Below are positions 1 through 12,333 of a stretch of 64,000 bases of DNA, one piece after another. Made by a program: the position numbers and the translations under genes. Source of the DNA: Marisa cornuarietis (taxonomy: Eukaryota; Mollusca; Gastropoda; Architaenioglossa; Ampullariidae); assembly GCA_004794655.1 (NCBI GenBank), contig SMMW01000606.1, forward strand, positions 1,323,501-1,387,500, written 5' to 3'. Every line of letters starts with the position of its first letter. Positions within the stretch are counted from its first letter, which is position 1. The notes under the pieces are model-generated. The model did not search any database, was not told the DNA's origin, and worked only from the letters and a program-made list of their open reading frames with translations.

Positions 1-202
1 CCTTTGCCTCGAGCCCCGCGGGGCTAAGAACGGGCCTGCTTCCCAGGAGAACACACAGCAGCTGGGAATTTCGTAAAGCGAGGAACCATGCACACAGTCA
101 CTTATCAATAACAATCCACGCAGTTAATAGTATTCCACACAGTTTAAAAAAATTATGACATCTTTCAAGTTCTTCTATGCACGACACTCTCACATCTGCT
201 TA

Positions 203-1865
203 ATAATAATAATAATGTGAACTTATAATGCGCAGAATCACGAATAAGGTAGATCGCACTCTCTGCGCAGTACAATTTGATAGAACGAAACATAACAACC
301 AATAGACAGTGAGGTACACATAGGGACACTGGACAACATAAAAATGAGGTACAAGTCAGGAATAGTATTTTGTACAAAGATATGTTTTAAGTGAGCGTTT
401 GAATGCAGCCTTGGAGGCTGAGTGGCGAATGTGGTGTGGTAGAGAGTTCCACTGCTGAGCAGCACAAAGGGAGAACATCCGTTGTCCATATGTGACTGTC
501 TTTGTGAGAGGGAGGGATAAAATGCGGGAGTCTGATGAGGAGCGAAGGTTTCGGGCAGGAGTTTTTACAGACAAGATTTCATTAAAGTAGCTGGGGGAGT
601 GACCTTCGAAAAAACCATAGCAGAGAGTTGAGAGCTTGTAGTCTATTCTAGCTTTAACTGGTAGCCAATGAAGAGAGCGAAGAAGTGGTGAGACATGATC
701 ATGTTTGCGAGTCCGAAAAACGAGACGAGCAGCTGAGTTCTGGACCTTCTGAAGATTATCAAGGAGGTATTGAGGACAGCCAGCAAGAAGAGAGTTGCAG
801 TAGTCTAATTTAGACAAAATAAACGAGCAGATAAGATTTTTGGTGATTGAGACGGACAGAGTATGGCGAATGGACCTGATCTTCCGGAGCTCATAGTATG
901 CAGATCGACAAATGTGAGAGACATGTTTATCAAGAGACATGTCGGCAGATATTCTGTAACCTAAATTGCGTGCCGAAGTTACAAAAGGAACATCGGCATT
1001 GCCTACCCGAACAGAAACAGGCAGTGAAGGGTGAACTCTGGCTCTCCTCGTTGAAAAAAGTAAAGCTTCTGTTTTTCCGTCATTTAGCTTTAACTTGTTG
1101 TGGGTCATCCATAGCCTAATATCCGAAATACAATCTTGGATGCTCTGGATAGTAGTGTGAGCCTGAGAAGGAGAACAACTGGTATATAGCTGGGTGTCGT
1201 CAGCAAAGGATTGATGGGATATAGAGTGAGATTGAATTAGAGTGGTAAGTGCCTTCAAGTACAAGATGAAGAGGATGGGACCAAGTACAGAGCCTTGTGG
1301 GACTCCTGAGTGAATAGACACAAGTGCAGACACGCAGCCATCCACTATAACTGACTGAGTCCTATCTGAGAGATATGACTGAAACCAGCTGAGTGGGGAG
1401 CCTGAGATGCCATAGAGAGTACTGAGTCTGTGAATGAGAGTAGTGTGATCTATGGTATCAAAGGCAGCAGACAGGTCTAACATGGTGAGAAATGAGATAT
1501 CACCTCTATCCAGAGCAGACAAAATGTTGTTTGTCACTTTCAGCAGAGCAGTCTCAGTGCTGTGAAAAGGGCGATAAGCAGACTGTGATGGAGAAATCAA
1601 GTTTTCAGAGTTCAGATGGGATAGAAGTTGCTTGAGAACTATTTTCTCAAGGATTTTAGACAGAAATGGTAAGTTTTAGACTGGACGGTAATTGTCTAAT
1701 ACATTGATGTCGAGGGTAGGCTTTTTTAACAGCGGCTTCACTAAGGCTGTTTTAAAGGTGGAAGGGAAAATGCCAGAAGTCAACCTGTCGTTTACTATTT
1801 CTGTTAGGGCATGAAGTAGGACGTCAAGACAGTCTACCAGCTTCTCTTCCAATTCTTAATCACCG
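203..1865 (-). mobile_element. 5'-truncated non-LTR retrotransposon (LINE), reverse transcriptase part with 3' tail
   Basis: An open frame at 356-1600 encodes 414 residues of a LINE reverse transcriptase. Visible motifs are LDLSAAFDTIDH (catalytic block A), GVPQGSVLGPILF (block B) and the catalytic FADDTQLY. After these comes the usual C-terminal region with HWLPVKARIDYK and QWNSLPHHIR. The same reading continues upstream to about position 1860 (ALVKPLLKKP, LDNYRPV), but a TAA near 1677-1679 interrupts it where related proteins read RPVSNLPF. I see no endonuclease upstream, so the copy is 5'-truncated. The 3' end on the minus strand is a short (ATT)n tail at about 203-216, typical of this type of LINE. 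It is a recent but dead copy of the CR1/Jockey-like group; the exact clade is uncertain. Confidence 0.85.
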
Positions 1866-3079
1866 CCCTCTATCAAAACATCGAATTCAGGGGTGACAAT
1901 CCCTACTAATACAAAAAAACACACAAGGGCGACAACCTCGTTACACCAACCATTCAGGGGTGGTAGCCCATGTTACAAACATACAGCAGTGCTTACTATA
2001 CAAAAGCACGAGATGTTAAAACCAACTACGACTGCTGGTAGATCAAGCACCAGATATGCAACATCGATGGTTTCTACACCAGATCTGGTCTACAAGTAAC
2101 ATCTGTGACAGTCACAAACACATCATCATCAGTCATATTTTTATCCATCATAATGCTCAAAACAACTGACAGTGTGGGGGCACCATTGATGTGGGTGATC
2201 AAAACAGCTATAAAGAAAGGGGGAAAAAAGAATTGAGGGTGATAAACATATTATACGGAGCTTAAACGGGAACACGTGCGATCAAGTATCAGTAAGTAAA
2301 TAGAAAATTTTGCATGCAGCTAAATGAGGAAGAAATAAGTTTTTACATCGATAAACATGTTTCAACCTATCATTATATTTTTAATTGTAAAAAAATTCTT
2401 ATCAGCAGTCAGTTGTAACTATTGTTGCCCATTAAATTTTGATCTGACTGACTTACCAGTCTGTTGAATGAATTCAGTTTGCACCATTTAATTATTTTTT
2501 AACTTCATTTGAAGATTCTAAATAAAGTTCCAATCTGTAGGGCTGTATTCCAAATTCAGCTGTTTCATTTTTTGGGGGCGAACAAAATCGCTTGTTGAAC
2601 ACGACGACCTGAGCGATGTTTCTTCATCTGACTTGAAGACATCCACACTCACTGTTAAAAATACTTCGATCACGTGAGAGAACTCTTCAGTATAGGAGAG
2701 TAATTTTTCTCGCCTTCCTATAGTTGTAGGTGAGAATGCCGATGTTTGGAGGCTTATATCTTTTAAAATTAAGGATCATTATGTACTCATATTTTGGGAA
2801 TTATTATTTTAAAACTAACTTAACCCAATCATATAGAAATAATGTTGTGAGCGAGTTGACCTTTAAGGACACATCCATAACAATCTCAGTCTGTCACTCT
2901 AACTGCCTAATAAAAGCTGAACTGAAAAATTGCAATTATAAAAAATATTGCTACAGATTCATTTAACCCACAAATTTCTCTTAGTTTTGACACTTGGCTA
3001 AATTGATACTTACAGTGTTAATTGTCTTCTACTTTGCCGAAAGCTTACTTTGCCAATTGTGGAAGTAGCTTTTCTGTAT
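1866..3079. other. No gene recognised
   Basis: AT-rich sequence between two LINE fragments. Short open frames here have no recognisable motif. Nothing further can be supported. Confidence 0.5.
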
Positions 3080-3760
3080 TTAGTTTGCTTTTTGTGTTCA
3101 AATCAAATTAATCAAACTTTATTGTCTGTCCGACGAAGTCCAAGACATACATTTTTCTTTTCTCACAATCACTACACACATACAAACATATACACAAAAC
3201 ATAACGGGCAGACATACATACCCAAAACGACATTTAGCATGCATGCTACACGCTCTCACACATAAACGTACATAAGCCTCCTAAAAGGTAATGGTAAATT
3301 TAAGCCTTCGAGTCCATTTAGGATGGTAATTGCTGCTGGCACAAAGGACCTCTGATAAGCAATTTTCTACCCCCTTGGCAATTTGTAGTACCTGCCCGAC
3401 GGCAACAGCTGAAAGTTGGGATGGAGAGGGTGTGTTTGGTCTGAAGTGATGTTATGTGCCATCTTTCTGACTGCATGAGGGTACAAGTCAGAGTGGCAGC
3501 TGTGTTGTACCAATAATTTTATTTGCTTGGTGGATGACTGGACAGCCTTGCCTTATCTTTGACGAGCAAGTGTCCATACCAGGTGCCGTCATGCCGATGC
3601 TAAATATTAGAATATATACTCTCAACAACACCAGAGCTGACATTGAAGCTGTGGAGTTTCCTGAGAATGAGCACTCTTTGCTGGGCCCTTTTGTACGCTT
3701 GGTTTGCATGATCACTAAAGGAGTCTTCTTCCGTCTATCGCTGTACCAAGGTACTTAAAA
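3080..3760 (-). mobile_element. LINE fragment, reverse transcriptase C-terminal end (decayed)
   Basis: Read on the minus strand, 3488-3715 gives a piece resembling the region after the LINE catalytic core: KEC.F.GNSTASMSALVL, then a segment ending in NKIIGTTQLPL. The following minus-strand sequence (about 3300-3480) reads like the HPLHPNFQLLPSGRYYKLP and RSFVPAAITILN segments known from CR1/L2-type elements. Stops and shifts break the frame. The plus-strand frame over the same bases is a shadow. This belongs to a different family from the element at 203-1865. Confidence 0.55.
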
Positions 3761-4099
3761 CTGGCAGCCCAACCATCTTTGATGTACCGAATCCACAAGT
3801 ACCGCTAACTGTAAAGCAAAAACTACAACAACGAAATGATATTTCAGTGAAAGGAACAAGTGGGAGAAAAGAATAACTAACAAAACGTGATGAAAGAGGT
3901 AAATGTTACAAATAATAAAACTATCGCTAAGCTAATGTGACCAACACGTTCCTGATGGCTACATAAGGGGTGGGCTAGTCGCACAATAACACAAGATCGA
4001 ATTTGCCGCAATTACTGTAGATTTTCTTGATGCGCAGGTGTGTACACGTGTGATGACCATATATGTACGTATGCGAGTGTGTGCGATTTCTGATGCCAG

Positions 4100-4570
4100 G
4101 TGTGAGCAAAGAGAAAAATGTGAAATCTCCCAGTTTCCTTTTACCAACTCTGCCGAGGAACTATCGATTACTGAGGACAATATTTTAACTTACATTGCCG
4201 GTTACATAGCTAAAAAGATACAAAGGAAAGTGTGTCCAGAATATAAAGAAATCATAGCTGGAAAACAAAAAGGAACTGTAAGATCGAGAGACCCTGTTGT
4301 CAATCAACCAGGTACCTCATGCTAAATATGGGCTAGTAGTCCACACATCTCAGTTGGTAACTGAAAACCGAGTTCGAGCTCGATTTCTGGAATGTTTTGA
4401 ACAGACATCGAGTTCGCTCATGTGTCCCTCCATCAAATGCAAACCAGTCTTGTTACTCAATTGTTTTCAAATATACGGCTGCACTTTGCACTGAGAGAAA
4501 ACAATAGACATTTCTCTGAAGCCTCTGCAAGGACAAATAGAAAAATGTTAAAACTGCAACATATCTGTAA
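4100..4570 (+). mobile_element. P-element-like (THAP9-type) transposase remnant
   Basis: The frame at 4038-4325 contains EDNILTYIAGYIAKKIQRKV, which resembles the C-terminal helical part of P-element/THAP9 transposases. The next frame, at 4422-4628, continues with LFSNIRLHFALRENNRHF and RKMLKLQHI, the expected distal motif, after a frame change. The piece lacks the RNase H-like core and THAP domain. It is a degraded fragment. The family assignment rests on motif memory and is moderate. Confidence 0.4.
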
Positions 4571-4639
4571 ATACACGTGTACAATCAGTGCATGGCGTGC
4601 TGTCTGTGGACACGGGGGACTAGGCTAGCCCCCTTAGAG

Positions 4640-5390
4640 TCACAAGTAATCATTTTTTTATTTGACGATATTTTAACATAAAGGGTTTTAGAATTATTGA
4701 AAAGCGCCGGTGAAAAATGCGTATTGCCTCTCTTAAAACCATAGCCCCACCAGAGAGACTAGATAATCTAGGTACAAGCGCCTGCTGCACTCGGGGAGCT
4801 AACCTTCGCAGTCCCTACCGCGTTTCGTCTGCTATTCGAGTAGATCACGTGGTCTGGGGACTGATTACTCGCGCGCGCCAGGAAAGACAAGCGCGCCACA
4901 CACGTGACACAAAGCTCTTAGCCTTTCATCCTTTGATCTCTGTCGCGGTAAGTTCGTTTAATTACGCACAACAAATTTACTTACAGCACTTACAAATTAT
5001 TTAATTTAAGTATTATTAGTTTGAAGACGATTATTTTAAGTGCATAACTGGAGATTTTATCATTTGAAGAGCCCTGAATAGTCATTTACCGCGAGTTTCG
5101 CAAAACGTGCTTTCACTGTGCGTTCTTTGGGAAGAATAAAGCCCGTTTTTCGTGACAAACTTATAAAATTGCTGAATTTGATCTGACTTGGAAAGACGTA
5201 TTTTCTCCTGCTCTTTTCACGTTATTCAATTAGTTTTAAGGATTCACAAATTCGTATCGTCGTCTTAAAATTTCAGACGTATCAGATAAGTATTTTAGTG
5301 AAACTATAATCGTATTCTTGACTTCGTGACTTGTTGCTAGTGAAAATACCTTTTTTTAAAAAATATAACCAACAATCACTTTCAACAAAC
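4640..5390. other. No gene recognised; short GC-rich stretch
   Basis: Noncoding-looking sequence between transposon pieces. A short GC-richer stretch with GCGCGCGC lies near 4870-4900. I see no frame with family features. Confidence 0.4.
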
Positions 5391-5395
5391 TGTAT

Positions 5396-5935
5396 GTGCT
5401 GTGTTTTAATTTCTTTGCTGGCTCCTGTCCTGACTATTTCTCTGAACTTCTCATCCCTTACTCTCCGGCCAGACAACTCCGCTCTTCCTCTGACAACCGT
5501 ACCCTAACTGTTCCTGTCACCAGAACAACAACATATGGTCACAGGACTTTTGGCTACTGTGCTGCAAAACAATGGAACTCTCTTCCTTTCCATATCCACC
5601 ACCTTCCTACAATTGAATCTTTCAAATATGCACTGAAAACACACCTCTTCCTTGAGCATTACTCCTAACACAGTCCACAATGCTAGTCCTTACCCCCCCT
5701 TCCCTCTTGCTTCTTTACCCATCTCTCTCGGCAGAATCACTATTTCTCTCTGTTCCTGTTACTTGATGCCTTTTGTTACCTGTTTCGTCGTCAGTACTGT
5801 CGTTTTCTTTCGTCCCCTGTGTTCTGTATCTACTTAGTCCACGTCTCTTCCCCGTTTTAAGCGCTAAGAGCATGCTCTCTGTGAGTGTGAATATGCGCTA
5901 TAAAAATCTTCACTATTATTGCTATTATTATATGG
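5396..5935 (+). mobile_element. LINE 3' end: reverse transcriptase tail and 3' UTR
   Basis: The frame at 5396-5668 (90 codons) matches the C-terminal tail of the LINE at 203-1865: SPARQLRSSSDNRTL, TTTYGHRTFGYCAAKQWNSL and KYALKTHLFLEHYS align with the corresponding segments there. The 3' UTR then ends in GCGCTATAAAAATC followed by an ATT-rich tail near 5900-5935, as expected for a target-primed insertion. The copy is heavily 5'-truncated. Confidence 0.75.
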
Positions 5936-5945
5936 GAAGGTAAAA

Positions 5946-7041
5946 TGACTTTTCCTGAAGTGAATTCACCATTGCGCACTGATCTTCAGTTTGACGAGAT
6001 GGCACAGTCATCATGCCACACTGGAGATTCCCCACTTAAAGAGTTGTCTGTTGGAACGGTTAGCCAGTTCTCCCTTGATTAAATGCATCTTGTTTGTTTA
6101 GGCGTAACTAGACGGTTGCTCTGGTACTGGATACGCAGCCCTATTTCTAAAGGATTTTGGCTTGGTCAACAAAGCATTTCTGAAACCTGTCGGTTACTTG
6201 TTGTTCTTATCTGCCTCGTGAGTTTTCACAAAAGTGTCGTCCTTTTGCAGAGCTGGACAGATGGAAGGCTACAGAATATAGGCAATTCTTGTTGTACCGT
6301 GGTATTTTTGTTTTAAAAGGAAATATTTCTCACACTCTTTACCATCATTTTCTTCTTTATTTTGTTGCTGTTAAGTGCCTTTGTAATCCTGAATATTGTT
6401 TCACAAATGCTGACTATGCCAATGAACTCCTGTGCATGTTTCTTTCCCAAGCTGCATATATAAATGGAAGAGACTTTCTTGTCTATAATGTACATGGCCT
6501 TGTTCATATTGCCCAAGATGTCAAAGTGTTCGGCCCCCTAGATGCTTTCTCAGCATTCCCTTTTGAAAATTTTTTAAGCAGTCTTAAAAGATTAGTATCA
6601 AATCTACGCTATCCTCTTCATCAGGTTATAAAGCGTCTCAGTGAAAGATAAGTTATTTCTTAAAAAAGTCAAGACCCAACTGCCAAATAAAATTCCAATG
6701 AAGAAGAATTGTGGACCTCTTCCACTTGACTTTTTTGATGCAGCGCAGTTTAAACAAATTCAGTCAATTTGTTCTTTTCCATTTCAAATGGTGACAGTTG
6801 TATTCAGGCCAAAGGTTCTATTTGTTTGGTAAGGAATATTAATGTTCATTTAAACTCTATAGAAACTCTTTTAGTGGTTGAGCGTTTTTCTTCACAGACC
6901 AACTTTTTCACTTACCCACTTGATTCTTTAAAGTTAAATATGTTTAAAGTGTCTGATCTGGTGGGTAAACTGGAAACAGTAACTCTCTCAGATGTTCAAA
7001 AGAAGATGATACTGTTCCCATTTAAAACTGATTTGTTGTGA
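5946..7041 (+). pseudogene. Decayed cut-and-paste transposase (animal CACTA/EnSpm-like type), paired with the DUF4806 gene
   Basis: Conceptual translation on the plus strand gives recognisable transposase blocks. SQFSLD is followed by a stop (TAA 6080-6082, probably Tyr originally), then MHLVCLGVTRRLL. After a shift near 6184 come AELDRWKATEYRQFLLY and FVLKG, then YANELLCMF, FLVYNVHGLVH, FGPLDAFSAFPFENFLSSLK and PLHQVIKRLSE. Further shifts near 6645 and 6780 lead to a last open piece ending at 7041. At least one nonsense change and three frame changes make this copy inactive unless unseen introns rescue it. It resembles a transposase family common in aquatic invertebrates; EnSpm-like is my best guess. 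It lies 214 bp upstream of the DUF4806 gene on the same strand, so the two may derive from one element. Confidence 0.6.
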
Positions 7042-7254
7042 TTTCTCTTTTGTCTGAAAATTTGTTTTTAAGTGGGGTGGGGGGACATTACTTAGTTTTA
7101 TCCACTTTTTTAAAGCAATTTTTGTTACCATTATGATAGTTAGGCATGAATTTTTTCATTGTTTAAGAATGTAGTGTTATTCATAAGTATAATATAAAAG
7201 CTTTGTCTGTTGAAAGTGTTTAATTTGGTTAATTTTTTATCTCTTACAGAAAAA

Positions 7255-9999
7255 ATGAAAAAATACTCAATTATCGACTTCAAAAATGGCCATGTTGTAA
7301 CAGCCATAGTGCCATTTTCATGGATAAACACAGTCAGTAGGACTTGTTACTGGCCGGATCGAAGGGTACACTCCAAAGCAGTCATAGACTGCATTGTACC
7401 GGAGAAAACATGGAGTGTATTCCCACTTGTGGGAGTAAAATATGAATCGGGTCAGTTTTTCATTCACTTATATTTTGTTAAATAGCTAGGACATGTGTAA
7501 CACTTATGATTATAACTTTTTGCTTATGATGTTTCGTTTTAGATGACTATCGCAAAGTGGCAGAAAAATTTAAGCTGCTGATGGATGGGACTTCGGATGT
7601 TGCGAGCACATCCGAAAGCGAAGAGTGCCTGCAGCAGAGGAGGCACCTTGCTCCAAAAACAAGGTTAAATTTGATACATATTTTTAATCGCTACTGCTAA
7701 TGTTATTGCAATAAGCTGCTCGCCACTTTGCTTCAATAAGTTTTTTTTAAATAATGCAGTCATGATGTTGAAACTTGTACCTGTTTGTTGACTTTTTTTT
7801 TTTGTGCTCAATTTTAGACATTGGTCTTCATCCGATTCGGATGATGAAACGCTGTATGCCAGCATCACTGAAAGGTATAAGTTCTACAGGAGCAGAAACA
7901 TGCATATATTTATGTTCCACTTGGTTGCTCTACATTAGAAAGAATTATTGATGTACAATTAGGAAAATCAGTTTACATGTATACAGGAAAAAATGTCTTG
8001 CGATGGAAAAAACAGTAAATTGTTGCAGCAGTTTATACACAAGATCTAGTTAAAAAAAATTAGTGTGCTACCTTTGAAATATTATTTAGAAGATATACAT
8101 TATCTGCGTTTTTCTCCCTCCTTCGTGTCTAGAGAAGCCTGTTCTGAGGAACTGCAGCTTCCTGTGCGAGAGGCAGCATCAAATGCTACATCTCGGGAGA
8201 GTCGAGGTTTGTGTGGTTTTGTGTGTTATTCTTTTATATATTTGTGCTTTAGAATTTTATCTTCCATTTAAACCTAGTTATGTGTGGCAACATGATGAAA
8301 TTTAAAAACTTTTACTGGCAGGACCTGTGTTTTTCTCACTTCCTCCCTCCTTCATGTCTACAGAACCCTGTTTCGAGGATTTGCGGTTTCCTATGCGAGA
8401 GGTAGACAGAGCACTGCAACGGATCTTCAAAATCTTAGAAGAAATGAAGAAGGAGCAGCAGGAGATGAAGATGGAGCAGCAGGAGATGAAGCAGCTGCTG
8501 CTCAGCCGTAGCGATGACAACCAACACATAGGTGGGGGAGCACCTAACGATTTTTCCTTTCCTCTGAAAACAGAGAAAGATTTGCAAAGACTAGAGGAAG
8601 ATCTGGAGGATCATGATATAAAAAAGAAAATGGTATGTTTTGCAGTAGCTATTTTCATTTATTTATTTTTTATTAATAGGGTTGTCACTTTTTTTTCAAG
8701 ATCACTGCATAACCATCTTTAAGGGCATCTTAATTCTGCATAACAGTGCCTTGACAGCATGCATTGCCATGAGCTTTTGGTCACATGCCTCAGTACTGTA
8801 GCATTTTACTTACTTTCCAGGTCAAGTATTTCTCCTGCATCGGGGGGGATAGTGTTGCCACGTTGGTGCGCAGCATGCTAAGAAGAATTTTTTCAACGCC
8901 CCTTGCACTCCAGTACAATTTCACTGGAGCCAAGGGGAAAAAAGGTTACAATACTCTCAGAGTACGAGGAGTAATGATGAGTGAGTTTGATTTACTGTGT
9001 TTGTGGAAAATATTTCCAGGATGTGAAAATTTAACATTAAAAATATTTTGCACTGCATTAGTATCATCATAAAGGCATATGGATAATGAAATGTGATAAG
9101 AAATATGAATGTTTAATAGTTTGATCAACTGATGTGGCTTAAAGTGGGTAGGTACCTCAAGCTAATGTTTGATTTATTAATGAGTGCAAAAGGTAAAGTA
9201 CACAAAAAACATTTAAAAGTGAGGGAATTTATCCCCAAACTACTTCACAATCATAGTAGTTTGCTGAGTTTGGAATACATGCAGTGGTGTCCCCCTCCCA
9301 CAGGAAGGTAGAGAAGTTACAGCTTCTGTTGTTGGGACCTTTTTTCTTTTATATCTGATGATAGAACTGATTGTTTTCTGTCTTTGTATAAAGTGGGTTT
9401 TTCCCCTCTCAAATTACAGCTGCAGTCTGGAAAACATTTCCACAAGCTACAGAAGTGGAAATGAATGCTGTAGCCCGTAAGTGGTTTATCTGTGCCAGGG
9501 ACAGGGATGGTGGGCGACATCGGCGCATTAAACCAACTACTGGTAGGTAGTGGTCGTAACTATCACTTTTTTTTTAAAGTTTGTGGAGTGTTCATTAGAC
9601 TAACTCATGTGGTGCAATGGTTGGAACTTTAAAGATAAACTATCGCAGGTTCACATACAGTTCTTTCTCTGCATGGTGTGCCTGTTATATAGCTTTGTGA
9701 AAATAGTATAAAATCCACTTTTCTAACCCGTCTCCCTGGTATTATCCTGTGGTCCTTGACCTTGACCGTATAGTGCTAATATTTTTAGAAGTTTTGTATG
9801 TTTAAAGTAAGAAATTCATCATAAAGCATCACTAGTGAATCTGTCAGAAGAAAGATGCCAGCAGCTGTATTTACAAGTTCCATCCCAAGAGGGCAGTTAA
9901 CTTATCATTTTTATTGCTCCACATAAAAGCTTATTTCTGCCTGCAATTTATTTTTCAGATTCTGGCTCCTCCAGCAGACTGTCTGGTGGTGCCCAGTGA
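7255..9999 (+). CDS. DUF4806-domain protein, eight exons, 346 aa, apparently intact
   Basis: Exons: 7255-7450, 7543-7663, 7818-7874, 8133-8206, 8364-8632, 8821-8980, 9420-9542 and 9959-9999. All borders are GT/AG and the summed length (1041 nt) stays in frame to TGA at 9997-9999. Residues 1-65 form a small N-terminal domain (YSIIDFKNGHVVTAIVPFSW, then CIVPEKTWSVFPLVGVKY). An acidic, Ser-rich linker follows, then a Glu/Gln/Met coiled coil (EEMKKEQQEMK, EQQEMKQLLL). A C-terminal DUF4806 region begins at FPLKTEKDLQRLEEDLED and includes CIGGDSVATLVRSMLRRIF and ARKWF. DUF4806 proteins are often linked to transposons in aquatic animals; their biochemical role is not known to me. The true start may lie in a further upstream exon, because an acceptor AG ends at 7249, just before the ATG. 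An AATAAA lies at 10116-10121. Its frame is intact while the neighbouring transposase is broken. Confidence 0.65.
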
Positions 10000-10033
10000 A
10001 GATTAGCTGCCCTGAGTTGTCTTGGATGCTTCA

Positions 10034-10059
10034 ATATAGCCTTAGTTGCTGACTTGGCA
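10034..10059 (+). repeat. Conserved SINE-like tail segment (first of three in the window)
   Basis: The segment ATAGCCTTAGTTGCTGACTT, followed by GGCA, recurs with small changes at 51214-51250 and 63138-63175, each followed by other sequence. It looks like the conserved body or tail of a short interspersed element. Here it lies in the presumed 3' UTR of the DUF4806 gene. Confidence 0.45.
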
Positions 10060-10115
10060 AGAACATCCAGTTTACCCCTCCCCCCTCCTTTCTCCCCAGC
10101 AGCCCCATAGAGAAA

Positions 10116-10121
10116 AATAAA
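10116..10121 (+). terminator. Candidate polyadenylation signal of the DUF4806 gene
   Basis: AATAAA 117 bases after the stop codon at 9997-9999. It is the first clear canonical signal downstream. Position and sequence fit, but no transcript end is known. Confidence 0.4.
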
Positions 10122-10149
10122 TAATTTTGAATTGTCATTTGCTTGTTGG

Positions 10150-12333
10150 TATTGGTATTCTAAGTGTGCTAGAAATTGGTATGTTGCTATGTAAATGATA
10201 GAATCCTGTGTGGTGTCATGGTGTACTTGTACTTATTCATGTAAAGGTGGTATTTTGGTGGTTAGAAAGTGGTGTAGAGGTGGGTAGCCCACCTGTTGGT
10301 GGTATGGAAGTGGTGGAAAGTGGTATTCCGCTCGGATTTTGATGGGCTAACCAATTTGGGCACATGATGCCACCACTTACAAAACTCACCATTGGGCTGA
10401 AGAGCGGCTTCACCATGTAGGGCCGAGGCTCAGGCCCATGAACTTTTGCGGGCTGGGATTTTACTTGAAAATGATATATAAGCTTTAAATGGGAATGTAG
10501 GTCTATAATTTAACGTGATATGGTATGACTGGTAAATATTTGAGCATTACACACCAGAGATTAAGGTGGGAAGAATATTTTCCCAGAAATATCTTTATGA
10601 TTAGAAAAAAGTTTACATGTTTAAGATTATAAAACAACTATAAAATACTACTGTATTAAATCTTTGGCAGTGTCAAATCAAAGAAACTTATATGTTTCAG
10701 TGTCACTTGCATTTTCTTTCACCCATGCCTGTGATAAAACACTCTAAACTATTAAAAAAGCGTAAACAAAATCTTATATGATGGTAAATAAATCAAATTG
10801 TTCCAGCCCTTTGCTCCTCGAGGAGCAACAAGGAATGATGATGAAATTGAAAAGTTAACAATATGGATAGATTTAAATCTACTAAAGTCCAGCAAAAATG
10901 TGCTGGATTTCCACATTAATATTCTTTTAGATTAACTATTAATTTCCATGTTCATAGTTACTCCACAGTGAATGTGACGTTGAAACAAGCTGCAAATAAA
11001 CCATTGACTGTCATGTTGGAAGTGGCAATGTAGTCTCCAGGTGGGAACGAAATACCAGCATCAGCTGAAACCTGTTGAAGTATATAGTCTGCCTGAAAAA
11101 AAGGGGAAAAACTACTATTGCCATATAAGTATTAACTATCAAGGAAACCATGACCAACCATCATCAAATGAACGGAACTCGCAGACAGTATACTACAGTA
11201 TTGTGACTACTAAAACAGAATGATCTTCAGCTAACAAAACAGAATGACTTACAGCCTGACACAATACGATGAGACCTGCAGATATAAAAGCCTCTTATGT
11301 TGCTGTTGCACATTTGTATCTACCATGTAAACTGTGTAAGACATTCAAAATTAAACTGCACAAAAAAGGCTAGAATGTTTGCAAACTGAAATTGCTAAGA
11401 TAGTGTATCAACAGTCATTAACAACCCTTAGACAATACGGCAGTGATGTAATACACAAGAGACCATTTTATATATTCCTTGACTTTTGCCAGTCACCTTT
11501 TTGATGAGGCATTTACAAGGCACATTTGATTCCACAAATTTTGAGGACATCTCTCAATAGGCACCAGCAGGATGCAGACATCATTGTATGTACACAAACC
11601 AAACACACCCTCACAAGGTAGCAGTTGTGCCTCCTGGTTATGTACATGGCCACACTTATCTAAGATTAACAAGACAGTGGTTTAGCATTAGAGGTAAATT
11701 TAATATTATCAAAATCAAGCATGGATAAATGTTTCAGAGCAATGAAGTCATAAAAATAACCAGAGAATGGGACTAGATTATTGTATCCACAGTAGGATTT
11801 GCCACACAACAATTTTGCAGAGACTTTGTGTCTTGAATACTACCGTCTGGAGCTTTCTGCTTTAGATATAAAATAGCATGCATACAAATGTAATACTGTA
11901 CTTTACAAAAGGTCGTAACTTTAATGGATGATGCAAGAAGATCTAAGACATTTGTGGCATGATTCTAGAGATAACAATACATTAAACAGATTTCAACAAA
12001 AGTTTGAAACAAAAATAATTTTCAATCAAGGGGAGTAGGGTTTTTAGAGACACATCTCAAGGCCTGTTCTCTCCCTTCCTACCTAATCTTTCACAATCCT
12101 CTTCGCTCTAAATATGACATGAACGGCAACATTCATGGTTACAGTCAATAAAATAGATCGATGTATGCAAATTATGGATGTTTATTATAGCAATCATATG
12201 TCAAAACATTTATGATCTCTTAGTCTAGATGAGAAATTTCATCTCTGAAGGCTCACATTGTCAAAAAAATAAAAAGTAGTTTCCTCTAAATTCTGGAATC
12301 ATTGACAATAATTTTGCACCATTTGAAAAGCGT
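10150..12333. other. No gene recognised
   Basis: AT-rich sequence. A GGT/GTGG-rich patch lies at about 10240-10330. Only short open frames with no recognisable motifs were seen. Confidence 0.5.
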
